A stretch of DNA of 64,000 nucleotides, from contig CAWUKT010000031.1 in assembly GCA_963923035.1 (NCBI GenBank), positions 1 to 64,000 of the forward strand. Reading direction: 5' to 3'. Below, piece after piece: positions 35,124-43,280 of this stretch. Source of the stretch: CAWUKT01 sp963923035 (GTDB taxonomy: Bacteria; Bacteroidota; Bacteroidia; J057; JADKCL01). A program made the position numbers and the translations under genes. The stretch's first letter is position 1. Every line of letters begins with the position of its first letter. A model generated the notes under the pieces. It saw only the letters and a program-made list of their open reading frames with translations. It did no database searches and was not told the origin of the DNA.

Positions 35124-37202
35124 TTAGGGGAGTCCGCAGCTCGTGGGTGACCGTGTATAAAAATTCATCTTCAACACGTCCTGCTGCTTGAGTTGTTCGT
35201 TGACCTCCCGCAGCGCCTCTGTGGCTTTTTTCAATTCATCTGACTTCTCCTTCAATTCCCGGTTGGTCGTCCGCACCTGTTGGGACTCCCGCAGGATCAG
35301 GTATACATCTTCCATGGACACCTTTTCTTCCTGCACCACCGTCGAAACCAGGACCCGGGCCGAAGCAGCCCCCACAATTCCCGTCAACAGCTTTTCCGCA
35401 AAGGTGATCAGGCGGGCGTCGGCTTCTTCGTATTGCTCCCAGTCGATCAGGTATTTGCGGGCAAAGACATCAAAAGCGCGCTCCACATACTCCTTTTGGT
35501 GAAAATCCTCCAGCAGACTGCGGATGTCCGTGACCTTGGCCACCCCGCGCCGGGCAATAGAAGATTCGTAGTATTCCGCGTATTCAAAGATGTCCACGAA
35601 TACCTCGGCCTGGTTGCGTTCGACCGAATCCTGCTTGGTAAAGAGGGAAACGCCGACGTAAAGAAGCGTATTGAACAACAGGCTCCAGAAGGTTCCGTGG
35701 GAAATGACGTCCAGTCCTTCCATGCCAAACAGTGCCGTGGGGCGCAGACCGGAAATTCCGCCGAGGCCATCACTGACCAGGGTAGAGGTCCCGAGCAACG
35801 AATCGGGCAGGGTAGGGAGGATCAGGGTGAAAAACCACAGGGCGAAGCCTGCGATGAGTCCGGTGACGGCTCCCCGGCGGTTGCCTTGTTTCCAGAAAAT
35901 GCCTCCGAGGGACGCGGGAATAAATTGGGAGACGGCGACGAAGGAGATGAGGCCAATCTGGGCGAGGGAATAAGGCGCGGCGACGAATCGGTAGAACAGA
36001 TAGGCCAGCAGAATGATGGCCGCGATGCTGAACCGCCGGGAGTATTGGGCGGTCTTGCCCAATTGGCGGACCCGGTTGCGCAACCGGGGGGCCTTGATCA
36101 GGGCCGGCATCAGGATATTGTTGCTGAGAGCAAGTCCCAGGGCGATCGAGGAGACGATGATCATGCTGGTGGAAGCCGCAAAGCCGCCGATGAAGGCGAT
36201 CAGCGCGACGAGGGGTTCTCCTGAGTCCAGGGGAATGGCCAGCATGAAGATATCGCCCGAGACCGATCCGTCTGGGAAGATAATATTGCCGCCGAGGGCC
36301 ACGGGCATCACAAAGAAATTGATCAGCAGGAGGTACAGGGGGAACATCCAGATGGCCTTGCGCAGGTGATTGGCGTCGGCATTTTCAATGACACCCACCT
36401 GGAATTGGCGCGGTAGGAAAAGAAAAGCGCCCATGGCCAATAATACGAGAAAGAACCATCCGCCGTAGCCTTCGCCCTGGTCGATGTGCAGCAAGCGTTC
36501 CAGTTCAGGGTTGTCGGCCGCAGTTTGGAAGATTTCCCCCAATCCATCGAATGAAAACCAAGCTACAAAGGCGCCCACAATCAGGAAGGCCAGCAATTTC
36601 ACCACGGATTCGGCGGCGACGGCGACTACCAGACCGGCATTGCGCTCGGTAGATTCAATTTTCCGGGTGCTGAACAGGATGGTAAAGAGCGTGAGGAGCA
36701 GGGCAAAGTAAAATGCGCTGTCCTGGAACATGCTGTTGGTTTCTCCATTTCCCCCACTCCAATGCGTCAGGACCTCAAAGCTGTCCGAAATGGCCTTGTG
36801 CTGGATGGAGATATAGGGAATCACCCCCATGACCATGAAGATGGTCACCAAAACCCCGACCCGGCTGCTCCGACCGTACCGGGTCGAAAGAAAGTCCGCA
36901 AAAGAAGAAATCCGTTGCGTCTTGCAGATGCGCATGAAGCGCCGCCAGAAGATCCACGCCAGGGGGATCACCAGGCTGGGACCGATGTAGATCGCAAGGA
37001 AGCTCATCCCGTTTCGGGAGGCATCCCCCACACTTCCGAAGAAGGTCCAGGCGGTGCAGTAAACAGCCAGGGAAAGGCTATAAATCCAGGGGCTCCGGGT
37101 CCATTTGCGGCCCCGACGCGCTTGTTTGTCACCCCAATAGGCGATTCCAAACAGGCCCGTCAGGTACAGGCAGGCTACCGCTATGACCCAGCCTTCATTC
37201 AT
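35124..37202 (-). CDS. SSS symporter-type sensor (N-terminal part of symporter-histidine kinase)
   Basis: 692 residues to a frameshift-made stop. Residues 1-480 form a 12-13-TM sodium:solute symporter (SLC5/PutP) domain: PWIYSLSLAVYCTAWTFFGSVG at the second TM region and FAASTSMIIVSSIALG in the middle. A cytoplasmic STAC-like linker (~520-610) and a coiled coil leading into HisKA follow. The last ~18 residues after KQQDVLK are out of frame. One inserted G would give KQQDVLKDEFLYTVTHELRTPL and restore a 905-residue CbrA-like transporter-kinase (2717 bases plus one is divisible by three). It overlaps the upstream small gene by 8 bases. Confidence 0.85.
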   Translation of the reverse strand: MNEGWVIAVACLYLTGLFGIAYWGDKQARRGRKWTRSPWIYSLSLAVYCTAWTFFGSVGDASRNGMSFLAIYIGPSLVIPLAWIFWRRFMRICKTQRISSFADFLSTRYGRSSRVGVLVTIFMVMGVIPYISIQHKAISDSFEVLTHWSGGNGETNSMFQDSAFYFALLLTLFTILFSTRKIESTERNAGLVVAVAAESVVKLLAFLIVGAFVAWFSFDGLGEIFQTAADNPELERLLHIDQGEGYGGWFFLVLLAMGAFLFLPRQFQVGVIENADANHLRKAIWMFPLYLLLINFFVMPVALGGNIIFPDGSVSGDIFMLAIPLDSGEPLVALIAFIGGFAASTSMIIVSSIALGLALSNNILMPALIKAPRLRNRVRQLGKTAQYSRRFSIAAIILLAYLFYRFVAAPYSLAQIGLISFVAVSQFIPASLGGIFWKQGNRRGAVTGLIAGFALWFFTLILPTLPDSLLGTSTLVSDGLGGISGLRPTALFGMEGLDVISHGTFWSLLFNTLLYVGVSLFTKQDSVERNQAEVFVDIFEYAEYYESSIARRGVAKVTDIRSLLEDFHQKEYVERAFDVFARKYLIDWEQYEEADARLITFAEKLLTGIVGAASARVLVSTVVQEEKVSMEDVYLILRESQQVRTTNRELKEKSDELKKATEALREVNEQLKQQDVLKMNFYTRSPTSCGLP
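35166..35172 (-). other. One-base deletion (frameshift) in symporter-kinase gene
   Basis: On the minus strand the sequence is TTGAAGATGAA where the family expects TTGAAGGATGAA (L-K-D-E). Loss of one G joins the wrong frame ahead of the H-box. There is no slippery heptamer, so programmed frameshifting is unlikely. Confidence 0.8.
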
Positions 37203-37404
37203 GCGCAGCGGACGAGGATAAGGGTTTTCGGACGACCAGGAACAAGGTCAAAACGAGGATGGACCAAAAGAGGAAAAACAGCAGGTAGGATCGGGGGAAG
37301 GAAGAAGCGGGGACCTGATCAAAGAGTTTTACCAAGGGAAAATTGAACAGGAGAAAAGCCACTCCCACCACAAACACGAATTTCCGGCCCAGTGACCGCT
37401 TCAT
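37195..37404 (-). CDS. Small membrane protein in acetate-sensor operon
   Basis: A 69-residue protein with two hydrophobic helices: one after the N-terminal basic stretch MKRSLGRK, the other from SYLLFFLFWSILVLTLFLVV. It overlaps the upstream 75-residue gene by 4 bases and the downstream kinase gene by 8 bases, so the three are translationally coupled. Small TM proteins next to symporter-kinases occur in many Bacteroidota and Proteobacteria, and I infer an accessory or stabilising subunit. The exact family is not recognised. Confidence 0.7.
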   Translation of the reverse strand: MKRSLGRKFVFVVGVAFLLFNFPLVKLFDQVPASSFPRSYLLFFLFWSILVLTLFLVVRKPLSSSAAHE

Positions 37405-37628
37405 GTGCCGGCCTCCTGTTCGTTTTTCGGCCCAAACAGGAATTCAAAGTTCAGAAACCTTGCCCTTCCCAGGGCCCACAGGAAGACCAATCCAAATCCA
37501 CCCAGCGCCACCGAAATCCAAATCGCGCCGCCCAGTTGGGGCTCGATCAGGAAGCGGAGGAAGAGGGTTCCCAGCATGTAAACAGTTACAAACAGGGCGG
37601 ACATGCGAGAGGAAAGTACCGTTTTCAT
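37401..37628 (-). CDS. Small two-TM membrane protein
   Basis: A 75-residue protein with TM segments at ~8-27 (ALFVTVYMLGTLFLRFLI) and ~33-54 (GAIWISVALGGFGLVFLWALG), both ends polar. It is probably co-transcribed and coupled by a 4-base overlap to the 69-residue gene. It lies downstream of a hairpin after the ActP-like gene. No named family is recognised. Tight coupling with a sensor kinase suggests an accessory role, but that is inference. Confidence 0.65.
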   Translation of the reverse strand: MKTVLSSRMSALFVTVYMLGTLFLRFLIEPQLGGAIWISVALGGFGLVFLWALGRARFLNFEFLFGPKNEQEAGT

Positions 37629-37682
37629 TGTAGTCAGAGATAAATTATGAAAAAGCAGCTAAAAAATGAGGGGAAAGAGATA

Positions 37683-37712
37683 GGCCAGGCCGGGAGGAAT
37701 CCCAACCTGGCC
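37683..37712 (-). terminator. Terminator after ActP-like symporter
   Basis: GGCCAGG / CCTGGCC stem, extended inward by GGG/CCC, eight bases past the symporter stop. On the minus strand it is followed by TATCTCTTTCCCCTC and then a run of T. It may separate the porin-symporter operon from the sensor genes. Confidence 0.65.
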
Positions 37713-37720
37713 TTCTGGGA

Positions 37721-39409
37721 TCAGTGGACGTGGGCATCACCAGCGCCACGCGGTACCCGGATGTCTTCCACCAGATTTTGAACATCAATGGGGGGAGCCG
37801 GGGTGCGTCGGGAGACGATGTAGGAGACGGCGAAGTTCAGGAACATGCCGAGGGTTCCGATGCCAGCCGGGGAGATGCCGAACAGCCAGTAATCCGGATT
37901 GTCGTATTCGGGGAGGATGAAACGGAACAGGACAATGTAGACCGTGGTGAAGGCCAGTCCGGTGATCATCCCGGAGACGGCACCCTGGCGGTTCATCCGC
38001 TTGTCAAAGATGCCCATCACGATGGCTGGGAAGAAGCTCGACGCGGCCAATCCGAAGGCGAAGGCGACCACTTCCGCCACAAATCCAGGCGGATAGATGC
38101 CGAGGATACCCGCAACGATGACGCCGAAGGCGGCGGCGATCCGGGCGATCCGGAGCTCTTGCTTGTCCGTCATGTTCGGTCGCAACTGCTTCTTGAACAA
38201 GTCGTGCGAGACGGACGTCGAGATGACCAGCAGCAAGCCGGCTGCTGTCGACAAGGCGGCGGCCAAGCCCCCCGCTGCCACAAGGGCCACGACCCAGTTC
38301 GGAAGCTGGGCGATCTCCGGGTTGGCGAGGACCATGATGTCCTTGTCAATGGTCAGCTCATTCTTTTCGGCGCTGCCCACATACTGGATCAGGCCGTCGT
38401 TGTTTTTGTCTTCGTATTTGATCAGACCGGTTTCTTCCCAGTTCACAAACCATTCCGGCATTTCAGAACGGGGCGCATTGTTGACCGTCGCGATGAGGTT
38501 GGTGCGGGCAAATGCAGCGATGGCAGGAGCCGTCGTGTAGAGGATGGCGATGAAGATCAGCGCCCAACCGGCCGACTTCCGCGCGTCCCGGACGCGGGGC
38601 ACAGTGAAGAAACGTACAATTACGTGGGGCAGACCGGCCGTACCGACCATCAGGGCTGCGGTGATGAAGAAAATATCAATGGTGGGTTTCGACCCATCTG
38701 TATATGACGCAAAGCCTAGTTCCTGGTGCAGGCCATCTAATTTGTCGAGGAGGAAGGTGCCATCGGCGACCTCAGACCCGAAGCCCAGCTGGGGGATCGG
38801 CGTACCGGTCATCATGAGCGAGATGAAGATGGCCGGGACCATGAAGGCAAAGATGAGGATACAGAACTGGGCGACCTGGGTATAGGTAATGCCTTTCATT
38901 CCGCCCAATACCGCGTAGAAGAATACAATTGCCATCCCGATGATCACTCCGACATTGACATCCACTTCCAGGAAGCGGGAGAAGACCACCCCCACGCCGC
39001 GCATCTGACCGGCGACATAGGTAAAGGAGATGAAGATGGCAGCGACCACAGCCACGGTCCGGGCCGTTTGGGAATAGTAGCGGTCACCCACAAAGTCCGG
39101 CACCGTGAACTTCCCAAATTTTCGAAGGTAGGGCGCCAGGAGTAAGGCCAGGAGTACGTATCCACCGGTCCAGCCCATCAGGTATACAGAGCCGTCGTAG
39201 CCGGAGAAGGAGATCAGTCCGGCCATGGAGATGAAGGAGGCCGCGGACATCCAGTCGGCCGCGGTGGCCATCCCGTTGGCGAGCGGCGGAACCCCGCCCC
39301 CGGCCACGTAGAATTCTTTCGAAGAGCCGGCGCGGCTCCACAAGGCGATCGCGATGTAGAGGGCAAACGTGACGCCTACGATGATATATGTGAGAGTTTG
39401 TACATCCAT
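37721..39409 (-). CDS. Sodium:solute symporter, ActP/VC_2705 type (large subunit)
   Basis: A 562-residue inner-membrane protein with ~13 TM segments of the SSS/SLC5 family. The N-terminus (YIIVGVTFALYIAIALWSRAGSSKEFYVAGGGV) and NGMATAADWMSAASFISMAGLI are the ActP-like sodium-site region. GLPHVIVRFFTVP and STAAGLLLVISTSVSHD follow. It pairs with the DUF4212 small subunit encoded 29 bp upstream, a pair known as the VC_2705 system. An acetate or short-chain acid substrate is inferred from acs in the locus. A 50-residue hydrophilic insert (~310-370) is unusual. Confidence 0.88.
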   Translation of the reverse strand: MDVQTLTYIIVGVTFALYIAIALWSRAGSSKEFYVAGGGVPPLANGMATAADWMSAASFISMAGLISFSGYDGSVYLMGWTGGYVLLALLLAPYLRKFGKFTVPDFVGDRYYSQTARTVAVVAAIFISFTYVAGQMRGVGVVFSRFLEVDVNVGVIIGMAIVFFYAVLGGMKGITYTQVAQFCILIFAFMVPAIFISLMMTGTPIPQLGFGSEVADGTFLLDKLDGLHQELGFASYTDGSKPTIDIFFITAALMVGTAGLPHVIVRFFTVPRVRDARKSAGWALIFIAILYTTAPAIAAFARTNLIATVNNAPRSEMPEWFVNWEETGLIKYEDKNNDGLIQYVGSAEKNELTIDKDIMVLANPEIAQLPNWVVALVAAGGLAAALSTAAGLLLVISTSVSHDLFKKQLRPNMTDKQELRIARIAAAFGVIVAGILGIYPPGFVAEVVAFAFGLAASSFFPAIVMGIFDKRMNRQGAVSGMITGLAFTTVYIVLFRFILPEYDNPDYWLFGISPAGIGTLGMFLNFAVSYIVSRRTPAPPIDVQNLVEDIRVPRGAGDAHVH

Positions 39410-39438
39410 AATTGACAGTGATTGAAAGTCAGTGGGAA

Positions 39439-39699
39439 TTATTGTTCGTCGACATCAAATTCGCGGTCAATGCGGTTCATGCGGACCACATACACGAAGA
39501 CCAGGATGATGAAGGAAAAGATGGCTCCTTGTTGGGCAAACCAGAACCCGAGCTTGAACCCTCCGAAGCGGATGGTATTAAGGGGCTCGGCGAGCAGGAT
39601 GCCAAAGCCGAAGGAAACGATGAACCAGATGGTGAGCAGAATCGCCAGCAGCCGTAGGTTCTTCTTCCAGTAACGTTGGGCTTTTTCTTTGGATAACAT
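39439..39699 (-). CDS. DUF4212 sodium symporter small subunit
   Basis: 86 residues with the typical N-terminus KAQRYWKKNLRLLAILLTIWF, one short loop FGFGILLAEPLN, and a second TM helix followed by a basic then acidic tail (MNRIDREFDVDEQ). This is the family of small subunits always found next to VC_2705-type symporters and presumed to stabilise them. The gap to the large subunit is 29 bp. The family is confident. Confidence 0.9.
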   Translation of the reverse strand: MLSKEKAQRYWKKNLRLLAILLTIWFIVSFGFGILLAEPLNTIRFGGFKLGFWFAQQGAIFSFIILVFVYVVRMNRIDREFDVDEQ

Positions 39700-39729
39700 A
39701 AGGCGGTGGTTGTGAAGTGGAAATCAAGA

Positions 39730-40953
39730 TTAGAGGTAGATCATGGCCTGGATGACAGCCTTGCCGGAGCGGTCGCCCGCCGGATTTTGGCTGTTTTGGT
39801 ACTCAACCGTGACCTTGCAGTTGTGGCCGTCCAGGTACGCATTGGCACCGATCCCCAAGGTCGAAGACGCATTGGGATTGGCTTCCAGCATCCGGTGCGA
39901 GTAGGAGGCGTAGGGCTGGAGCTTGACCTTTTCGCTGAATTTCGGCGTCAGGTAGCCCAGCTGTCCGTAGACGATATTGCCCGTCCCAATGACGTCGCTC
40001 GTACCTTTGAGCAGGTAATCGGGACCAAAATTGAAGTTGTAGAAGGCGCCATAGGCCGTGATTGCCGCGCCTTTGGTGCCGATCGGATTGTCGTAGAAGA
40101 CATCCGCGGCGAGCAGGGCCACGTCGTTTTGGGCCATGGAGGAATCGGTTTGGAGGGTCGTGGTGCCTTCCGGGTGGTAATTGAAGCCGGCACCCACATT
40201 GAGGACCCGCTTGGTGCCGACATAGGAGCCGACATAGTAGGGGAGGGTATTGCCTTCGCGGTCCCAGAACTGGTAGCTGAAGTAACCGGCGTAGACCTTT
40301 CCTCCGTCGTTTTGGTAGAGGGTTTGGTTGGTTTCGAGCGAAATGCCATCGTCGAGGGTGGTTTGGATGGCTTCGTTGATCGAAACGCGGTAGTCGAGGC
40401 GGCCCAGGTTACCCTTGGCATATACGCCCAGGTGGCGGGCAAATTGGTCGGTCAGGCCCAGGGTGGCCCAGTTGAAACGGGGGGCATCCAGGGTCATCAT
40501 GTTCAATGTGGATTGGTTGGTCAGGCGGGAAATGCCATTCCAATAGTGGAGTCCCGCGCCCACGTAGAGTTTCTTGGGGACCACTGTATATTCGGCCCAG
40601 GCGTCGTGCATGAAGAGCTGCGCCTGTGAAGACTGCCCGGTCGGGTGCATATTGGCGGCCGTAAGGCTATTGAGGCCGAAGTGGGTCAGGATGAGGAAGC
40701 GGGGAGAAATTTTGGCAAACATGAGCACGCGGGAGCGACGCAGCATGGGAATGGACCTCAGGTCGTCATTGGCGTCATTCTGTACGGTGAGCCAAGCCTG
40801 GTGCCAGGTGATGAAGCGGGCGAATTTAGAGCCCTCATCGTTGAGCTTCAGGGTGAGGCCCTTGCCGTAGGTGTCGGAGCCTTGGGAAAAAGTCGGGTAG
40901 GCGAGGAAAAGCATGACGCATCCTATCGCCATTGCCATTGCAATGCGTTTCAT
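39730..40953 (-). CDS. Outer-membrane porin of the acetate locus
   Basis: A 407-residue protein with signal peptide (cleavage near YPTFSQ). The mature chain is a string of amphipathic beta-strands (VYAGYFSYQFW, AVIQAMIYL) ending in Leu. It resembles the Bacteroidota porin family annotated as 'porin' or selective permeability proteins. An acetate or small-acid channel fits, since it is the first gene of the symporter operon, 31 bp ahead of the DUF4212 gene. The strands and signal are directly visible, the substrate is inferred from location. Confidence 0.8.
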   Translation of the reverse strand: MKRIAMAMAIGCVMLFLAYPTFSQGSDTYGKGLTLKLNDEGSKFARFITWHQAWLTVQNDANDDLRSIPMLRRSRVLMFAKISPRFLILTHFGLNSLTAANMHPTGQSSQAQLFMHDAWAEYTVVPKKLYVGAGLHYWNGISRLTNQSTLNMMTLDAPRFNWATLGLTDQFARHLGVYAKGNLGRLDYRVSINEAIQTTLDDGISLETNQTLYQNDGGKVYAGYFSYQFWDREGNTLPYYVGSYVGTKRVLNVGAGFNYHPEGTTTLQTDSSMAQNDVALLAADVFYDNPIGTKGAAITAYGAFYNFNFGPDYLLKGTSDVIGTGNIVYGQLGYLTPKFSEKVKLQPYASYSHRMLEANPNASSTLGIGANAYLDGHNCKVTVEYQNSQNPAGDRSGKAVIQAMIYL

Positions 40954-41084
40954 AAGCCGTCAAATCTTGTTTTAAGTGAATCAGTGACCCAAGCGGGGTA
41001 CGAGATGTTTCGCAGAGGAAATCTGGGGAAAAGGAATTAGGCTACGAAATACGGTATATATATATGCAAACTAAATATATATAG

Positions 41085-41507
41085 CTATCGGAACCGGTCC
41101 CAGCGGATCACCATGAACTTGTCTCCCAGTTCGGTGATGAGGGCCCCTTTTCCGGCCAAAAACTCTGGCTCAGCCAGATATTCGACCAATTCACTTCGAG
41201 AGAGGATACGGTAAGACGGGCGGTAATTAAAGTCCTGGAGAAACCGCCGAATGCCGTGTTGACGGACCCATTTGCTGACCGTGACGTGACTCACCCCAAT
41301 GATCCGCTCGATTTCCCGGTAGCTCAAGCCTTCCAAATAGAGTTGAAGCGCCTTCGTGACGTAGTAAGGGTCGATTTCTTTGCCCTTTTTTTGGACGGTA
41401 AAGTGATAAACGCAGCTTTTACACTTGTAGCGCTGGCGGCCACTGACCTGCCCAGCCTTGACGGTTTGGGGGGATTGACAACGGGGGCAAACGGGATTTT
41501 TATTTAT
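41085..41507 (-). CDS. Zinc-ribbon/HTH protein (IS1 InsA-like N-terminal domain), no ATG
   Basis: About 140 residues from ATA (41505-41507) to the stop; only the last 83 codons begin with a conventional (TTG) start. The N-terminus has two CxxC knuckles (C7/C10, C29/C32: CPRCQ, CKSC), as in the InsA zinc finger of IS1-family transposases. A helix-turn-helix (~61-82: LSYREIERIIGVSHVTVSKWV) and a divergent tail follow. A TAG lies directly ahead of the ATA. The ATG six codons further upstream is therefore cut off, so the gene is truncated, uses a rare start or has lost its start. Flanking AT-rich TGCAAAC motifs (41065-41071, 41520-41526) frame it. Stand-alone proteins of this type may be regulators. 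Confidence 0.6.
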   Translation of the reverse strand: MNKNPVCPRCQSPQTVKAGQVSGRQRYKCKSCVYHFTVQKKGKEIDPYYVTKALQLYLEGLSYREIERIIGVSHVTVSKWVRQHGIRRFLQDFNYRPSYRILSRSELVEYLAEPEFLAGKGALITELGDKFMVIRWDRFR

Positions 41508-41831
41508 CTATATCAATTTTGCAAACATATATCAAATTAGCAATAATTGCGTTTAGCTTATTTGTTTTTGTCCTCAACAATAAGTATTAATTGATTGTTT
41601 TTCAGTTGTTTGTGGGGTTTTCAAATTGTTTGCCCTTCCCCCCTGAAAAAACTCCGCTCCCCTTTCGTACCCCTCTATTTTTCCTGACAACCATCAGTTT
41701 TGGAAATGACCAATGTCCTTAAAGGGGCGGAACTCCAATTGAGGGTGCATTGGAATTGACCAAACTCATCTGGGTGGAATTGTGGGATTTATTGTATTTT
41801 GAGTTGTTGCTGTATTGAAAATCCATTGATT
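41508..41831. other. AT-rich intergenic region
   Basis: 324 bases with no ORF, tRNA or clear hairpin. It starts with an AT-rich stretch (TATATC..TGCAAAC..CAAATTAG) that resembles the other flank of the zinc-ribbon gene, followed by GTTTTTG-type T-rich DNA. TATTTTG at ~41800 could be a -7 box for the next gene, but there is no -33 partner. Confidence 0.4.
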
Positions 41832-42563
41832 ATGTCAGATTGGAAGCCCGTTTACGTGGTGAAGGATGGAAATTCCAAGCCGCTACCCCCTCCTGCCTCT
41901 CCTCCTAAGCGTCCCCGCAAGAAACGTCGTTGGGGCCGTCGCATCTTGGGTTACTCATTTGTCATTGTGGTCCTGTTTGGGAGCGGACTGGCGATTGGTC
42001 TGGCGGAAGACAATGAAGCGGAGGAATATTTTGAGGAAGCGGGGGTACGGATTTTCTCTGATGCCTTGGGGGGGAAGGATGAAGGAACTGGAGGGGATAT
42101 GGAAGTGAATGGGGTTGGGAGCAACATCGAATTGAAAAATGCCAGCGCAAGTCTACCCATTGATACGGTTTTTCTGGATTCAAGGCTCTTAAAAGAAAGA
42201 AACCAGCCTATTCAATACCTTTTTGATCCCAATTATACGTTTTACCCAGATTGGAGAAGTGTCATCGAAAAGAGTAGCTGGCAAAAGGATCCTCACTTTG
42301 TGAAAAGAATGGAAGAGAGAGATATATCAATGTCTGAAATTGAAAGAGTGCTCAGTGCTGGTTATATATCTCGTTTCAGTTGGGAGTTTTTCAATGATTC
42401 TTCGAGGGCATATCGACCCAGATATACTTTAAGGCTTGATCAAGGAAGAAAGAACTCGTTGGCAGTAGTATTTGAGATTTCCCAGAAGTTGGATGAAATT
42501 CTATTGATAACAACGTTTAGAAGCCAAAATAAAAACAAGCGAAATATGAAGAACTGGCCATAA
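41832..42563 (+). CDS. Membrane-anchored DUF4258 protein
   Basis: 243 residues from the ATG at 41832. A Pro/Lys/Arg-rich cytoplasmic tail (PPPASPPKRPRKKRRWGRR) precedes one TM helix (ILGYSFVIVVLFGSGLAIGLA). An acidic, Gly-rich extracytoplasmic linker (50-120) then leads to a DUF4258 domain (about 160-235): HFVKRMEERDISMSEIERVL, and later YTLRLD and LAVVFEISQKLDEILLITTF. DUF4258 belongs to the RelE-like toxin fold. A copy on the outside of the membrane is odd, since RelE toxins act in the cytoplasm. The DUF4258 half is markedly AT-richer than the first half. No antitoxin gene is adjacent. Confidence 0.65.
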   Translation: MSDWKPVYVVKDGNSKPLPPPASPPKRPRKKRRWGRRILGYSFVIVVLFGSGLAIGLAEDNEAEEYFEEAGVRIFSDALGGKDEGTGGDMEVNGVGSNIELKNASASLPIDTVFLDSRLLKERNQPIQYLFDPNYTFYPDWRSVIEKSSWQKDPHFVKRMEERDISMSEIERVLSAGYISRFSWEFFNDSSRAYRPRYTLRLDQGRKNSLAVVFEISQKLDEILLITTFRSQNKNKRNMKNWP

Positions 42564-42568
42564 AAAAA

Positions 42569-42586
42569 CCACCCCTCCCGGGGTGG
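42569..42586 (-). terminator. Terminator of queD-folE
   Basis: CCACCCC / GGGGTGG stem with loop TCCC, followed on the minus strand by a run of seven T. It lies 29 bases past the folE stop, between two convergent genes. Confidence 0.85.
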
Positions 42587-42614
42587 CCAATTATCTAAAT
42601 CCTTTCTATCAGTT

Positions 42615-43280
42615 CTACTTTCCAATGAGTTGCAGGAACTCGGCGCGAACCTTCGGATCGTCCTTGAATGCTCCATTGTACTCACTCGTGACGGTGACCA
42701 CACCTTGGTCTTCCACCCCGCGGGTGCTGACACACATGTGTTCCGCCTCGATCACCACGGCGACATCGTCTGTTTCCAGGACGCGCCGGAGATGTTCTGC
42801 AATCTGCATGGTCATCCGCTCCTGGACCTGCGGCCGCTTCGCATAATAATGCACGATGCGGTTGATCTTGGAGAGGCCGACAACCTTGCCCTTCGAGATA
42901 TAGGCGCAATGGGCCTTCCCTACAATCGGGACAAAGTGGTGCTCACAGTTGCTGTAAAAGGGGATGCCGCGTTCGACGAGCATCTCATTGTAATTGTACT
43001 TGTTGTCGAAGAGTTTAACGTTGGGTTCATTCTTGGGGTTCAAGCCGCTGAAAATTTCCTTGACGTACATTTTTGCGACCCGGTGCGGGGTGCCACTCAG
43101 ACTATCGTCTTCGAGGTCCAGCCCCAGGATCAACATGATTTCGCGGAAATGCTTTTCAATCAACTCTACCTTCAGGTCGTCATCCAATTCAAACGCATCG
43201 GGGCGAAGCGGAGTTTCCAGCGACGTTCCCACATGCATGTCACCAAGCTCTTCGTGGTGGACGTGATTGTTATTTACCAT
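42615..43280 (-). CDS. folE: GTP cyclohydrolase I
   Basis: A 221-residue enzyme making 7,8-dihydroneopterin triphosphate from GTP, which feeds folate and, through QueD, queuosine. Zinc ligands sit in SNCEHHFVP and HMCVSTRG, the other signature blocks (DSLSGTPHRVAKMY, VGLSKINRIVHYYAKRPQVQER) are intact, and the length is normal. I use ATG 43280; a TTG at 43292 would overlap queD further. It overlaps queD by 11 bases and shares its terminator with it. queE, the next step, is far away at 6.2 kb. Confidence 0.95.
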   Translation of the reverse strand: MVNNNHVHHEELGDMHVGTSLETPLRPDAFELDDDLKVELIEKHFREIMLILGLDLEDDSLSGTPHRVAKMYVKEIFSGLNPKNEPNVKLFDNKYNYNEMLVERGIPFYSNCEHHFVPIVGKAHCAYISKGKVVGLSKINRIVHYYAKRPQVQERMTMQIAEHLRRVLETDDVAVVIEAEHMCVSTRGVEDQGVVTVTSEYNGAFKDDPKVRAEFLQLIGK

